Source of the DNA: Epiperipatus broadwayi
Lineage: Eukaryota; Onychophora; Udeonychophora; Euonychophora; Peripatidae
Direction of reading: 5' to 3'
Length of the DNA stretch: 64,000 nucleotides
Assembly (NCBI GenBank): GCA_028023455.1
Contig: JAQFVV010000063.1
Coordinates: 3,967,081 to 4,031,080, forward strand
In this document: piece after piece, positions 23,580-35,778 of the stretch
Layout of the letters: each line of letters opens with the position of its first letter
How positions within the stretch are numbered: position 1 is the first letter of the stretch
Notes under the pieces: generated by a model
Databases searched by the model: none
Told to the model about the DNA's origin: nothing
Seen by the model: only the letters and a program-made list of their open reading frames with translations
Position numbers and translations under genes: made by a program

Positions 23580-26389
23580 TGAAGCAATTGATGTCTAATC
23601 ACCATCGATGCTTCATGTTTCACCATCTATACTAACCTTCTAGGGGTCCGCAATTCAGATCTTGCTATAAATATATGCTATTCACCCACACACTGTATGC
23701 CAAATCATTAGAAAGATTGGTAAACTTAATTTTGTTTAGTAAAAATGAAACAGTAGTTTGAGTGATGCATATATATATATATATGAATGAAGCAATTATG
23801 TTATTAATATTTATTGCTGACAACTAAACATTTTCTTTATATAATTGTAATTTTTTTTTGTATTTTGATTTAAAGCATTTAATTAAACTATTGGAATGTA
23901 ACAACAAAGAAGAATGGGGGAGGCTCGAAATGTTAAAATAATCTTTGTTTAAATTCAGCTTGTTGCCTTTAATTAGAATTGCCAATCGCAATTAAAATCG
24001 AAAACAAATCGTTTATCAGTTGTTGTCGAATGATTTAAAATAGCTAAAAATGGTATTTTGAGCCTTATCTGTATAAAAACATGTTAATTAAAAGTTCTTT
24101 GTAAGGGGATTATAGAGATAGGGTTGGTATATGAAATTGCATTCTGCACGGTATTAAAGTGTTATAAAAGGAGTCACAGAACAAAAGTGAGTGAGTTTAC
24201 TTTCAGTTTTTAGTTAAGTTCAGAGGAGTTTTTAGTCAGTTGAGTTTAATTACTTTTAAGAAGCCAACATAAGTTCTGTGTGATGAAGTATGAGTAGTGG
24301 AGCCGTCCACCTTTCTTTTTCCTCTCGGAGGACTGTACCAGCTATCAAAATTCCATCTGACCGGCCATATGAGATGAAGAATTGCCAACCTGCCTGCCCG
24401 CTGCTATGCTGATATTTTAGGTAAAATCATGTAATTTAGAGCTGCCTTAATACGAACATTTACAGGTGATTTATAATTTGTAGCTAAATTAATTCATAGA
24501 TCCATTTATGATATTTGGCTAGTTTTGCTCGTAAACTCTCTCTCTATAATCCTTTATTAATACTTATGTAATTCTAAATATACATTGTTTTCACACTTAA
24601 TTTTTGTTTATATAACTTTATGCAGCTCAATTAAATGCATACAACTTATTTTGTTTAATATATATTATTTTCTCTAATATGTCGGTATCAATCAATTTCG
24701 CGACTTAAATTCATTAGTAAAATTATATTCATTTGTATATTTAAAATAGAAATCATTTTCTAGGTTGGTTGTATACCTAAAAGTATTTTATTGTGAATGC
24801 TTATTTTATTTTGTTGTTTAGTTGCCTTTATAAAAGATTGCGACACCTAATATAAAATTCCACCTTCTCTTACCATTGCCCGCAGGGCTAATTCTCCAGT
24901 TAATACATATATGGGAATCGAATTTTAAATATAAATTTTATTAGCTTAATATTAGAAATAGAAGTTATTATTCATTATGATTTGTTAAATGACTCAGAAT
25001 TGAAAACAGATTATTGTGCAAGAGGTTAGACGTATTTCCAAGTTTTAAAATAATGTTATAAAATTATATTTATGTCCAATAACGTTGCTGGCATATTTTT
25101 TCTTTATTCTGATATTTTATCTTTTCCATTTCTTGATTGTTTTGTTATTGGGGACATCAAAAGCTTGAAGCTCCCGTCCTACTTTTCAAAATTGTTTGTA
25201 ATCAGAGACACTACTGTCTGTGGAATGTAAGGTTTTATGAGGATTATGTGCTGCTGATGGCAGTACATAATGATCTGGGATCTCAAACTCAGCCTCTTTT
25301 TCGATATCGCTCCGCCAGAATGCGCGGACATATCAAATCTAAGTTCGTCTCAAATATTCTTTTAAAATGATAAAATATCCACAATCGCCATGAGGCTTTA
25401 TTTCGTTATTGTATGCTAGTACCGTTACCGTCCGTAACCTTTAGTAAGTCGCAATGATGTGTTAAAGATAATGATTCATTTCATAAAAATACGTTCAGTT
25501 CAGAGCTAAAAAGCTTTCTTTGAAAAACCGTTTTCGATTCCCATAGACGTAGACAAACGTAAATTGTTTAGTATATCATGTAATCTCGTAAATAAAGCGC
25601 ATTGTTTGTTTCTTATTTCTAAAAGACGTGTTTGTCAAACAATGTGAATAAAAATTTAAATAATGGTTCTCCTAAGAAATACATGATTGAAATCATATAT
25701 TTTGCCCTTTATCAAATAAATCATTTACTATTAAAACTGTCACGATCTTTTTTATTTTCGGCATCTACAACGCTCTGTAGGAAAAGTTTTCTTTAATTAG
25801 CTTATTAACTCCGCATATGTTACAAAACACTATAAAATTTTATCTGTAAAATTATATTTATTAAATGAGTGATAGAGGGGATTTTATACAACAAATTCCC
25901 AAGTCTTGTAAATAAATAATATTGACCCAGGCATGAAACTATTTGGTAAAATATACATACTTTTCCTAAATCTTTTGTAATATATATATGTGTTTGTTTA
26001 ATATTTAATAAATATATCTATTTCATGTAAATCCTGGTTTGTCGTTGAATTATTGGTTTCTAGTTAATATTTAGAACTGTTTTCTTTAGCTAAGAGCTTA
26101 GCATTAATAAATATAACTGTCACAAATGTAATTCCTGGGCTACTCCGACCTCGATCATCATCATCAGTCTAATCTTATGCTCTTCCGCTTTGCTTCTGGG
26201 CACGGATTTAAAATAATTTTACTGTGTCATTAGAATTGTTGTTCATTGGGTCAAAGATTCGAAGAATAGGCAAATAGGTTAGAATTCAGGATTGCTCCAG
26301 ATCTGTGTATCTCGAGCATGATCGGATTTGAGGTACTTTTGCTTAGGATTTGAATCTTGTTAAGTGAGCATACTATTTTGATTGGTACA
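23580..26389 (+). mobile_element. 2.8-kb TG...CA element inserted in the (AT)n tract of copy B
   Basis: Copy A has an unbroken (AT)n at the corresponding place (13448-13480). Here the tract is interrupted by 2810 bp that begins TGAAGCAATTG and ends TTGGTACA, with ATAT on both sides. TG...CA ends with a 4-bp duplication suggest an LTR-type integrase product. It carries a TATA box (24163-24170), followed 258 nt later by TTTTAGGTAAAA, a possible splice donor. I did not find two LTRs or retroviral genes, and a 77-codon frame at 25137-25370 has no recognised relatives. It could be a long solo LTR or a composite. Confidence 0.5.
24163..24170 (+). promoter_or_regulatory. TATA box in the inserted TG...CA element
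   Basis: TATAAAAG is followed by GGAGTCACAGAACAAAAGTG about 10-30 nt downstream. It is the best core-promoter match in the element, but function is inferred only from position and sequence. Confidence 0.4.
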
Positions 26390-27800
26390 ATATATATATC
26401 TAAGATTAGTCTAATAGAAATAGTTACATTACAAATATAATTAAATAAAACAATTCAGAAATATACTACAAGAATGCAATTAAGAAAGGTATGTTCAAAA
26501 AAGGGTAGAATAGTTAATAGTTCATGAGGAGAGATACGATTACCGTCCTGGTTCTTTGGTCCTGTTCCCACAATGTTCATAGCTTGATCCATCCGTCGAT
26601 AGGTATTTGTTCGGACAAAGAAAAATGGAAATACGTAGCATTCTTTCAAGAAAAGTTCCACAGACACGGCACAGAGTTCAGATTAATATTGGTTGGATAC
26701 TACGGCACCTTGATGGTTTTAGGAGCTCGGTGGTAGGCAAAGCTGTTTGCCTAACCAACAATCATGTTCGTTTCTATCAAAATACTATGACTTTTAACTC
26801 GTTGCATGTTAAAACTTCTCCGTGATTCTGAGGATGACAGTTGAATAACTTTTTGGAGCAAGATCTAAACGAGAAGCAAAATCTGAAAGGTTCACAGCAC
26901 AGGATCCGCTGAGCTAATCAATAGCCAATCCTACTAATAAAAAATCGTCAGCATGATAACGAATGAAGGGGAAATCTGAATGATTTCTCAAAAGAGAAAT
27001 CTGACTGAAAGCAAGCAAGAGAAGTCTGAATGAATTCTCTAAAGAGAAATCTCAAAAGCACGCACAAGAAAAATCTGAAGGAATTCTCTCTAAAGAGAAA
27101 TCTCAACCGCAAAGCCAAGTCTTTTGTTCTCTCTCCTATTTATATCTTTTTTGTAAGCTACCTTCTATTGTTTTGTGTATGATCTTAGATCTTGATAAGC
27201 CCCCCGTGCTCCTTTGTTTCAAGGTAACATTTTCTAAAAATAACTTTTACTTTTTTATTCTAAATTTTTTTCTTTAAACTTTGAATTTTTATTAATTAAA
27301 AAAAAGAAAAGGTCATCTTTAATTTGCCTTGAATGGGCTAACTAATTAAAAACAGACATGCTTTTAGAAAATGTTGGCAGGCTTATCTCAAAATAAAATC
27401 ATATGCCATATATTAACAAGATTTTAAAAAGAAAAATATATTCTTATTTCTTTTAATAAAATAAGCATTTTATTTCAGCAGAATTTTGCAGTAACTCATA
27501 TATATATATATATATATATACGCTTGACATATATATATATATATATGTTTGATTAAAAGATTTTACAAGTAATTTTATTAACAGCAATTTAATCTTGGAA
27601 CAGGATTTATTTAAAAAGAAATATTTAAATGTAAATACAAATTTAATAAACGTAATTAATTTTAGCTCTAATGCAAAACCCTGCTGATATTGGGCTATAA
27701 ACTTAATTCAGGTCTACAATACTGATTAAGTTTATAGGAGGCTGTGAAGCATGGATCAGACTTTCAGATCCATTGCTTCAATATATATATATATATATAT

Positions 27801-29268
27801 TGTACCTATATTGATATAGGCACATATAATTTTATCTAAAATTATATTATTAAAATAATTTTTCCTTAAAGAAAAACATACCAATCTCTTTTCATTCAAG
27901 GAAAAATAATGTTAAAACTAATATATGTGCGTATATATGTGCGAGTGTCAGCAATAGAATAAATGTTATTATAAATAAATGAAAGTTAAAGAAGATTATC
28001 ATTAAAAAACACGGCAATGGTTATTAATTGATATAAAACAACGTTTGTGCATGGCTATTGCTAATTAAGCAATCTTTCAAAACACGTTTATCAAATGATT
28101 ATCATTGGAATTTGACAACAGATCTTTGCCGGGAATATTTCGACAACACATTGCAGATATAAATAGACTTTTTTTTATCGGACAGTAATCAGTTCACAAA
28201 TTTATTGAGTGAGTGCAGTTCAGAAATTAATTGAGCAGTTAACAAACAAAATGCAGTGTTGAGAAGATCTTAGGAACGCACGTTTATCTCCAGCCCAGAT
28301 GTCCTAGAAAACAGCAGATCTGCTTGTGAAATAATGTCAACTTAATATCTTAGTGACGCAGTATCTAATTGTCTCCGATAGTAATAATCGTGAAAATCAG
28401 GAAACTCAGCAAGGAAATGTCCCAGCCGGCTGGTAAGCATTCATAATGGAAACTTTTTCACCGAAAGCAGCCTCCAAAGAACAAAATTCTATGTCAACAT
28501 TCAAAAGCTTAGGTAAAACATTTGCTTATTTCATTTATACTGTAATAGCCATTGCATTGCATTAATTCGTAGGAATCGTTCAAGAGTCTAATTATATGAA
28601 CTTTATATCATACATAAATGAACTATTGATATGTGTGTTTAAATTTCAAATGCTATGTAGTCCTTTATTATCATTATTATGTGTATGCATGAGTTAATAT
28701 GTGCGTGATCGTTATATCAATATTTATTAGTTAATTAGTGTTCTGTTATTAAATCTATAGGAATATTTAAACTATTTAGAAATGTTAATTTAAAATATGC
28801 GTGTGTTTTGTTAGAATTATAAAATGTTTAAATTTAGTAAATAAATGTTAGTTAATAAATTATCTTTAAAATTAAACTTTATTTGTCGGTCAATTCTTTT
28901 TATCAATTCCTTTTATCAAATTCTTTTATCAAGTCTTTTAACCACTAATTAAGTATAATCTATTAGTGATTACAAACAACTGAGCTAGTCGTGGATTTAG
29001 GCGTTGAGTTAGTGGCCACTGTTCAAAGTGTGTTGTCTATTCTTTTAGTATTCTTTTAGAATAAGCAGCTGGCGCCCATGGTTATACACAAACAAAAAAG
29101 TGCTTTGGACGTGGTGTTCAACTCAACAGCTGAGAAGAAGCTATGTCCTGGAAATGTAACGTTAGTTATATACTTTATAGCTATCGTTTGGGCATACATA
29201 CTCTCCGAGTATGTTCTTCTCTGCCTAAGAGACCAGTGTTTCGAATGAACACATTCGAACTCGGTTCA
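27801..29268 (+). mobile_element. 1.47-kb TG...CA element between two (AT)n tracts
   Basis: It begins TGTACCTATA right after (AT)10 and ends CTCGGTTCA right before another (AT)n. Inside are a TATA box (28156-28166), a possible splice donor TTAGGTAAAA at 28511 and AATAAA-type signals near 28842-28858. TGGCGCCC at 29070-29077 directly follows AAGCAGC and resembles a lysine-tRNA primer binding site, so the LTR proper may be 27801-29068 with a short internal remnant after it. Two compact hairpins (CATACTC/GAGTATG near 29197-29213 and TTCGAATG/CATTCGAA at 29240-29259) sit near the end. No protein-coding sequence is recognisable. Confidence 0.45.
28156..28166 (+). promoter_or_regulatory. TATA box of the TG...CA element
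   Basis: The sequence is GATATAAATAG, followed by an initiator-like CAGTAATCAGTTC stretch about 25-35 nt downstream. The putative splice donor GGTAAAACA lies about 356 nt downstream, echoing the arrangement at 24163-24421. Confidence 0.4.
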
Positions 29269-30756
29269 ATATATATATATATTGTAACCATATGTTTTGG
29301 CTCAATGATAGTAAGTTTTATCCAGTGGTCCAGTGTGTAAAAATTTAAATTTTAATTGGTAATAATTTGTTAAGATATTGAACATCAATGTGTAGAGACT
29401 AGTTATAGAGTAAAATGCTTGTGGATTATAATTTTCCAACCAAGCAAAAGCTCACTAAGAAATATCTTGAAAGTGATGATAATCTTGACTGTTAGATACT
29501 GGAAAGTCTGATAGAGTGGATAAAAATCTCATAAACATTTTATCACAAGTTCCAGTGACAGCTATTTCAATATAATATTTTATAGTATTAAATTAATTTG
29601 GAAGCATGAAAATATGTAACACTTTATTAGTATTATTAAACAATAATTAAAAATAAACAGCAAAATCAATTTATAAGTCTTCTAAATTTTCTTTACAAAC
29701 AATCTTTAAATATATTATATTTTAATTTAAATTGAGATGTATCAGCCTAGATGGTTTTCACTAGAGGGATAAAACTATTAATTTATTCACATTTTGCAGT
29801 GATTGGATCATTTAGGACCAATCCCAGATTACAATACAAGCAATAAATACTATGACTAGTGTAGAGGGGGAGGGACTACTCAAAGATAAGTAAATCGGAA
29901 CAGGACTTTAACTATCCACTTGTAAAATAAAATATAAGAATAAGCTGTAAAATAATAACTTTGAAAATTAATTTGGACAAAATCTCATGACTATATGTAT
30001 ATAAACAAAATGGAATAAAAAACATAATAACCCTGTGATATTTCTGCACTACTTTTCATCAATCTTAGATTCTTAACTTTACCTACTGAAGAAAAAACTG
30101 GAATGACACTATTTGGATAAATATTTGCCTAAACATGTACTATTTGGAATGAAAAATAATACTACCAGAAAACGTAAGCAATTATTTTTTGTTTTCTTTA
30201 TTTTAATCATTTGTCAGAACTAATAATAACACAAAAGTTATTTAGATTGAAGAAGAAGAAAAAGATTAAAGTATTTTGATTTTCACACCGTCCTTAGGCA
30301 TTAAGCGGAAAAATATATTTGTTTACAAATTATCTTTTCAGTGAAAATAATTCGAAGTCATTTTTAAGAAAAGTTTCAAGAGAATGAAGAAATTAAACTT
30401 TCATTTTTAAATCATATAAAGTAATTAGTTTTAAAAGAAAAATGCATGAAGTATTTCTTATTTTCATTGGGAAAACAATTCTGCTCTGACATTTCCCCAC
30501 GAACAAGTAGTCACACACATATATATATATTATTAATAATTGCTTACTCTTAAATCAATTCTGTTTAACATTATTCAATACGTATTAATTAGCTGATGGA
30601 AATAAATAGATAAGTATTTACTTATTTTTTTATCTTGATTATACAACATATAAATTAGTAATATTTTAAGTGTTTAAAATTGCCCAGATTAATTAAAAAT
30701 TGGGACAATTACCGTGGATGGAAAATCAAAATAAATCAATCAATAAATAATTTTAA
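29269..30756. other. Non-coding AT-rich DNA
   Basis: I see no gene or clear repeat apart from the flanking (AT)n tract (29268-29282). Confidence 0.45.
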
Positions 30757-31285
30757 ATCTATTTTTATTGTCCTTGAAAAGTATTTGAATATCGTCTTGC
30801 TATATAATATCAGTACATAAACCAACAATTATTTTTATTGTTTTTGGAAAGTATTTGAATATCGTCTTGCTATATAATATCAGTACATAAACCAACAATT
30901 ATTTTATTGCCTTGGAATGTATTTGAATATCGTCTTGCTATATAATATCAGTACATAAACCAACAATTATTTTTATTGTCCTTGGAAAGTATTTGAATAT
31001 TGTCTTGCTATATAATATCAGTACATAAACCAACAATTATTTTTATTGTCTTTGGAAAGTATATGAATATCGTCTTGCTATATAATATCAGTACATAAAC
31101 CAACAATTATTTTTATTGTCCTTGGAAAGTATTTGAATGTCGTCTTGCTATATAATATCAGTACATAAACCAACAATTATTTTATTGCCTTTGGAAAGTA
31201 TATAAATATCGTCTTGCTATATAATATCAGTACGTAAACCAACAATTAATTTTATTACCTTTGGAAAGTATTTTGAATATTGTCC
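30757..31285. repeat. 70-bp minisatellite, about 7.5 copies
   Basis: The unit contains GTATTTGAATATCGTCTTGC followed by TATATAATATCAGTACATAA. Copies of the GTATTTGAAT mark start at 30781, 30851, 30919, 30989, 31059, 31129, 31198 and 31268, so the period is 68-70 bp. Copies differ by a few substitutions and 1-2-bp indels. There are no unique spacers between units, so this is a tandem array and not a CRISPR. Confidence 0.95.
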
Positions 31286-31602
31286 GAAGATCGTCTCACT
31301 AGTGAACCAGATAATCAGTGTATATATTTACTTGGGAATATTTACTTATAATATCCATTTTCTTGTCCTTTGTCGCATAAGAACAGATCAAACTTTATCT
31401 CCAAGATAAAGTCCAATAGGAGACAATATAATGTTTGTTTATTTTTGTTATTGCTACATATAATATTGTAATACTTTTTTTTTCTTTTATGTGTTATTCA
31501 GGCATTAGTTTTTTTTTTATATTTATATATTTTATGATGATATAAAATGTACTTAGTGATGATATAGAGATGTAGAAAGAAATGTATACCTCTAATATAT
31601 AT
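31286..31602. other. Spacer between minisatellite and LTR element
   Basis: The stretch is AT-rich with no gene. It contains a near-palindrome (CTTTATCTCCAAGATAAAG, about 31392-31410) and ends in an AT-rich target region (TCTAATATATAT). Confidence 0.5.
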
Positions 31603-33379
31603 TATAACGGAAACGGTTATTTGGATTGTTTGATTTGATTTATTTATACTTCCAATTATATTTTATACTTATTTTTTATACATTTATTTTTTCACTCTTT
31701 GATTCTTTCTTTCATTTATTTATTTTGTTTTACTATCAGTTTTGCTAACCGAAATATCCCGGCTTAGCCTCCAACTGTAATGGATATTGTTTATTTATTT
31801 ATTTAACCAACGCCGTTACAATGCAAGCAGAAAGCTAATACAAATACAAATTTAACTTCATATCTATACCCTTGACTGAACCCCAAGGCAATATGTACAT
31901 ATTATCTTGGCATTATTTTTCCCGATCAAGAACCCTCGGCTGCTGAACAAAGCAAACTATTTCAAGAAATTTAACGAATGTCCAGCGCTTGCTATTTATT
32001 TTTTATAATTGGGAAATTTGCACGAACAAGCAGCACATGAATACCTTTAAAAATTAGCTTTACCCTTTAATCAATAAATTTCAGTTTCTCCCCTGTCGTA
32101 GCTTGGTGATAAGAGAATAAAGCAAGTATACGCAATTTACGAATAAATATGTTTAATAACACTCACTTTTATATAAAAAAATACATGATAACAATAATAA
32201 ACAAACACACACACTTATATAATACGTGGCTATAATAAAACAATAAAACACATCAAATATAAAAGTTATTTTGAAGTCCGGTGGAGTTCTAAATTTATCA
32301 AAATTGTTCCTTGTCTATTTATTTACGAACATTATAAATTAAAATGCATGCATGCTTTTACCTAGGTTTTCATTGTAGTTGTTTCCATGTGTATTTTTTT
32401 CGAGCGCTCTTTACCGTCCAGTGGGAGATCATCCCCTTTTTTGTAGAGATGGTATGTCCTTTCCTGTCGGCTGAATTGATTTTCTCTCTCAGTTTGTGGG
32501 GTTATTTCTCATTCCAGTTTTTTACTTCTTGTCGATTCTTTAGGTAGATTTTTAAGCTGTTCAGTCACGGAAACGGCGGTCTCTCTAGCAGGTCAGGCAT
32601 AGATCTTATACATTGTGAGTTAGTGGCGAGACGGATTGAATACGAACCCACGTCCCTTTAATGCCACTAGCCGCGCACTTCCTTCATTTTTTTTGAGCTC
32701 TTGCTTCCTCAAAATATCTACTAGTAATGCCCAGATAATCTGTAATTCTCTTACTGTCTTTCTTTTGTTCATTCTTTTGTAAATTTTTAATTAAGATTTA
32801 GATTTCCAACCAATTCTTATCATCATGTTTCTTTATTTAATTAGTGGCTGGAATGTGGGTTTTAATTAATTTAGCTGTAATTATAAGCTTTTCCTTGTTA
32901 TACATTTTCTTTGTCTGAGGAATTTAATTAGTCCAACAGACTTTAACACCTACAGCCATATTGTTTTTATATTACATTTCATTTGTATTTAAAGTTTACA
33001 ATTCATTTTTTCACATTTGTTTTACATTTTATTTTAATTTATCACAATAGTTTTTAAAAGAGAGAAAAGACGCATTTCTTTATGCATCCCCTTCCCCTCT
33101 CCCACAATAAATAGAAATAACTTTCAAGCATTTGACTTACTCGTTTTTTTTTTTAAAAAGAGAGAAAGATACGCATTTCTTTATGCACCCCCTCCCCTTC
33201 TTTTACTATTACAAAAATCCACAGTAAGTTCGACATTTGAATTTCAACTTTTTTCTTTTCCTTCTTTTTTTAAAAATTTAGTAGCTAATCCATTTACCTT
33301 TATTACTTTCTAATAGCTAATTTATCTAATTTTATTAATAAATATATACGTGTGATGACGACTTTACGTGACCGTGACA
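31603..33379 (-). repeat. 3' LTR (in element orientation)
   Basis: On the + strand it begins TATAACGGAAACGG and ends CGTGACCGTGACA. It is the partner of 35779-37563. Differences include a few small indels (for example near 32275 and 33140) and scattered transitions. The polypurine tract adjoins it at 33380. Confidence 0.9.
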
Positions 33380-33398
33380 TTACACTCCGCCCGTTTTT
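33380..33398 (-). promoter_or_regulatory. Polypurine tract before the 3' LTR
   Basis: On the minus strand AAAAACGGGCGGAGTGTAA abuts the LTR start TGTCACGG. A purine-rich run ending next to the 3' LTR is where plus-strand DNA synthesis begins in LTR retrotransposons. Confidence 0.6.
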
Positions 33399-34375
33399 GA
33401 GAATTAAAATCGGGTTGAATCTTAGTCTGAGATGAGAGCTTATTTTAATTCTTTGCTTTCAACCCTTACATCTGCTTTTATTACATACTTTTCCACTCTA
33501 TCATGATGAGTGATGATGATGACTGCTGAGCGACAGCTAGATAAAACTACACAATTCTTTCTGATCGATTTTGTCTGATCAACCAATTTAATCTCTACGC
33601 ATACGAGACCATGGCATATAACTACCAAAAAAACAAAAGGGTTTAAAGCGTGTGAACAGCAGGATATTTCTACTGCCTGTTCATCTTGCGCAAACAACAA
33701 ATTCTTATTTTTTTATTTATTTATTTTATTTATTTCGACACACTAATTCTTATTATATAATGAGTCCAGGATTCTTACTGGTGCTTCATTTAAAAGTTTA
33801 CCACCGTAAGCCATGAGAATCTACAGTTAGCGAAGAGACGGCTGAATCAAGCTCAAAATACGACCCAAACATCATGCATACCCACACACATATATGCCTC
33901 AATCTGCAACCTCATACACCTATCAGTGATATCTATCATTTAAGTATTATCACTATTGTTTATTTATTTTATTTTATTAATTCTTAAACGGCTCTTTAAT
34001 GAGCTTAAATGATTCTTATTTCTAATTTTACTTTTATTTATTTGTTAATTATATCTGCATTTATAATTGACAGATTGTTATACGAATAAATTATTTATAG
34101 ATTTCTTTTTTTTTCCTTTTTTTTTTGTTATTACTTTTATTTACATTTGTCTTGCTGTGCTTGACTGCACCTAAACACGCATTAAGTTTATCATTGACTT
34201 TACTCCGTGAACATTATTTTTTTTTGTTCATTATAGTAACTTTAATTATTTGTCGTGAGAGGATTTGCCCCACCTTTCATATGTTTTTTTAAAAAAAAAT
34301 TAACTTTATTTCTCGTGATTCCATGATGTTATTGTTTGATCGCACCGACATATCTGTCCGTTTATTTCTTTCGGC
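33399..34375 (-). other. Non-coding interior of the LTR element (pol missing)
   Basis: Between the gag-like frame and the polypurine tract there are about 980 bp of AT-rich sequence. An 86-codon frame (33440-33700, minus) has no retroviral motifs. No LDF/YxDD reverse-transcriptase motif or integrase motif is present. Confidence 0.6.
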
Positions 34376-35392
34376 TTAGTTTTTGTCTGGAGGCTTCTTA
34401 TGCCTTTTACCATACATATTTCCACTTGTACTTGGAACCAGAGCAATGTTCCGATGTCCACTAGAGTAGGCTTTCTCATCTGGGTAATTTATATTTGAAC
34501 CTCTTCCGGTCTGTTCGGACATTTTGGCACTTTCTGATCTATCAGGAAACGCCTGGTTTCCTTCCCAATAATTGCGATGAGAATTGTATTGCATTCTTCC
34601 TATATGCAGATCATTGGGCCGGGGTTTAAATCCCCAATCCTCTGTCTTGTAATTAGGCCTAGTGCTGTCAAACGCACTCAGCACCTCAGTAACCTACCCG
34701 ACAGTCTTTCTTTCTGGGCCTATAAGCATTTGCTCCACATTGTTACTTTCACTAGTTATTTGCAAGCACTTGCTTACACTTTTTTGTTCTTTACTGTTAG
34801 CTTTGGTCATCTCTGTTATATTTTCTATTTTATTTTCACCTGTTTCTACCCTCACTTCTATCTTCTCAACTGTGTTCGCTTACTGAGTTACCTCTAGTTG
34901 TATGTTTTATATAGCCTTTCCGTTTTCATCTTTTATTACTTCAATTTTCTCCCCTTGCTCTAACTTAACTTGCTCTATTTTCTTCAGTAGTTCCTCCTGG
35001 TGATTCAACCTTTCATTCGCAACCTTCACCTGGTATGAGGTTTGTTCTCATATTTCATTCACTTCTTCAACCTTTTCGCTAAAATTCTTATTTAGTCGTT
35101 CGTCTAACTCTTCTATTCTCCTACTATTTTTTTTACCTCTTTCCCTCATTTCCATAATCAACCGTTGCTGGCCTTCCATTATTTTCGTGAACATATCCAT
35201 TATAATGCAGCTTTCTATATTATTTTTATTATCAATCTTTGTCTTCATTCCCTTTCTAATTTCTATATCTCCTTCACTAGCTATTTCTCCGGACGGTTCC
35301 ATTTGTTCTTCGGAGGTTTTTTCTATTTCGCCCACTAGAGTGACCATTTCTGTTTTGATCTCGTGTGCATAAAATCTATCTGACATGCACAC
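34376..35392 (-). pseudogene. Broken gag-like frame of the LTR element
   Basis: A single reading frame of about 338 codons runs from an ATG at 35392 to a stop at 34376, with four in-frame stops (the first TGA at 35048-35050, then two TAA and one TAG). The start lies 387 nt after the 5' LTR, a normal gag position. The N-terminal third is Glu/Lys-rich with a probable coiled coil (MEMRERGKKNSRRIEELDER), followed by more Gln/Glu/Lys-rich sequence. The last ~100 codons are basic and hydrophilic (GKRHKKPPDK at the end). No zinc knuckle is visible. It resembles the gag-like frame at 15303-15935, suggesting related families. The usual capsid core appears shortened or absent, so the frame may have been degenerate before this copy inserted. 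Confidence 0.6.
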
Positions 35393-35757
35393 TAACTAAC
35401 CACTTATATTTTATTCTACGGTTTTATTATTCTCGCTCCTTATAGGATTATCTTACTTTACTGACTTTATATTTCACTGACACTAGGTACGCTTGTTCAA
35501 CTCTTTCCATCCCACTCACTAATCATCACTCACCCATGTCTGCCTTCAAGACCCCTCCGCACCTGTCTCCAATTTACAACCTAACTTCCCAAATTATATC
35601 ACGTTCTCTTTCTCTCCTTTTACCCTCTATTATTTTATTTTATTTCTTGCTTTTGTCTACCACCAAGCTATTTTTGATTTGTTTATTAATTATTGCATCA
35701 ACTATTAATTTTGGTATATTCAAATTCAAATGGGCTGAACTTGTAAACGTGAAAATA

Positions 35758-35778
35758 TCTCGGACACTGGCCCCCAAT
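35758..35778 (-). promoter_or_regulatory. Primer binding site
   Basis: Directly after the 5' LTR on the minus strand comes ATTGGGGGCCAGTGTCCGAG. The TGGGGGC start fits priming by a tRNA ending in GCCCCCA, as in proline-tRNA-primed retroelements. The following bases match only partly, so the tRNA identity is tentative. Confidence 0.65.

Larger units (their letters stand above)
21966..27780 (-). mobile_element. 2.2-kb LTR-like repeat, copy B, split by two insertions
   Basis: This copy matches copy A (12622-14818) in three pieces: 21966-21989, 22735-23579 and 26390-27780. The gaps are a piggyBac-like MITE and a 2.8-kb TG...CA element. Read on the minus strand it starts TGAAGC and ends GGCACA, and its right side abuts an (AT)n tract. 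It retains the TATA box (27135-27146) and the ~25-bp repeat array (about 26965-27110, with one more unit than copy A). It also has about 34 bp at 23366-23400 that copy A lacks. No internal retroviral genes adjoin it, so it behaves as a solo LTR-like copy. Confidence 0.65.

Noticed and set aside
25137-25370. 77-codon frame with moderately balanced codons
   Set aside because: No recognisable domain and no splice or promoter context linking it to a gene. It lies inside a repeat insertion.
30757-31285. Possible CRISPR-like repeat array
   Set aside because: Units are contiguous 70-bp tandem copies with no unique spacers, in eukaryotic DNA with no cas genes.
34577-34897. 106-codon hydrophobic frame on the + strand
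   Set aside because: It is the antisense shadow of the gag-like frame on the minus strand.
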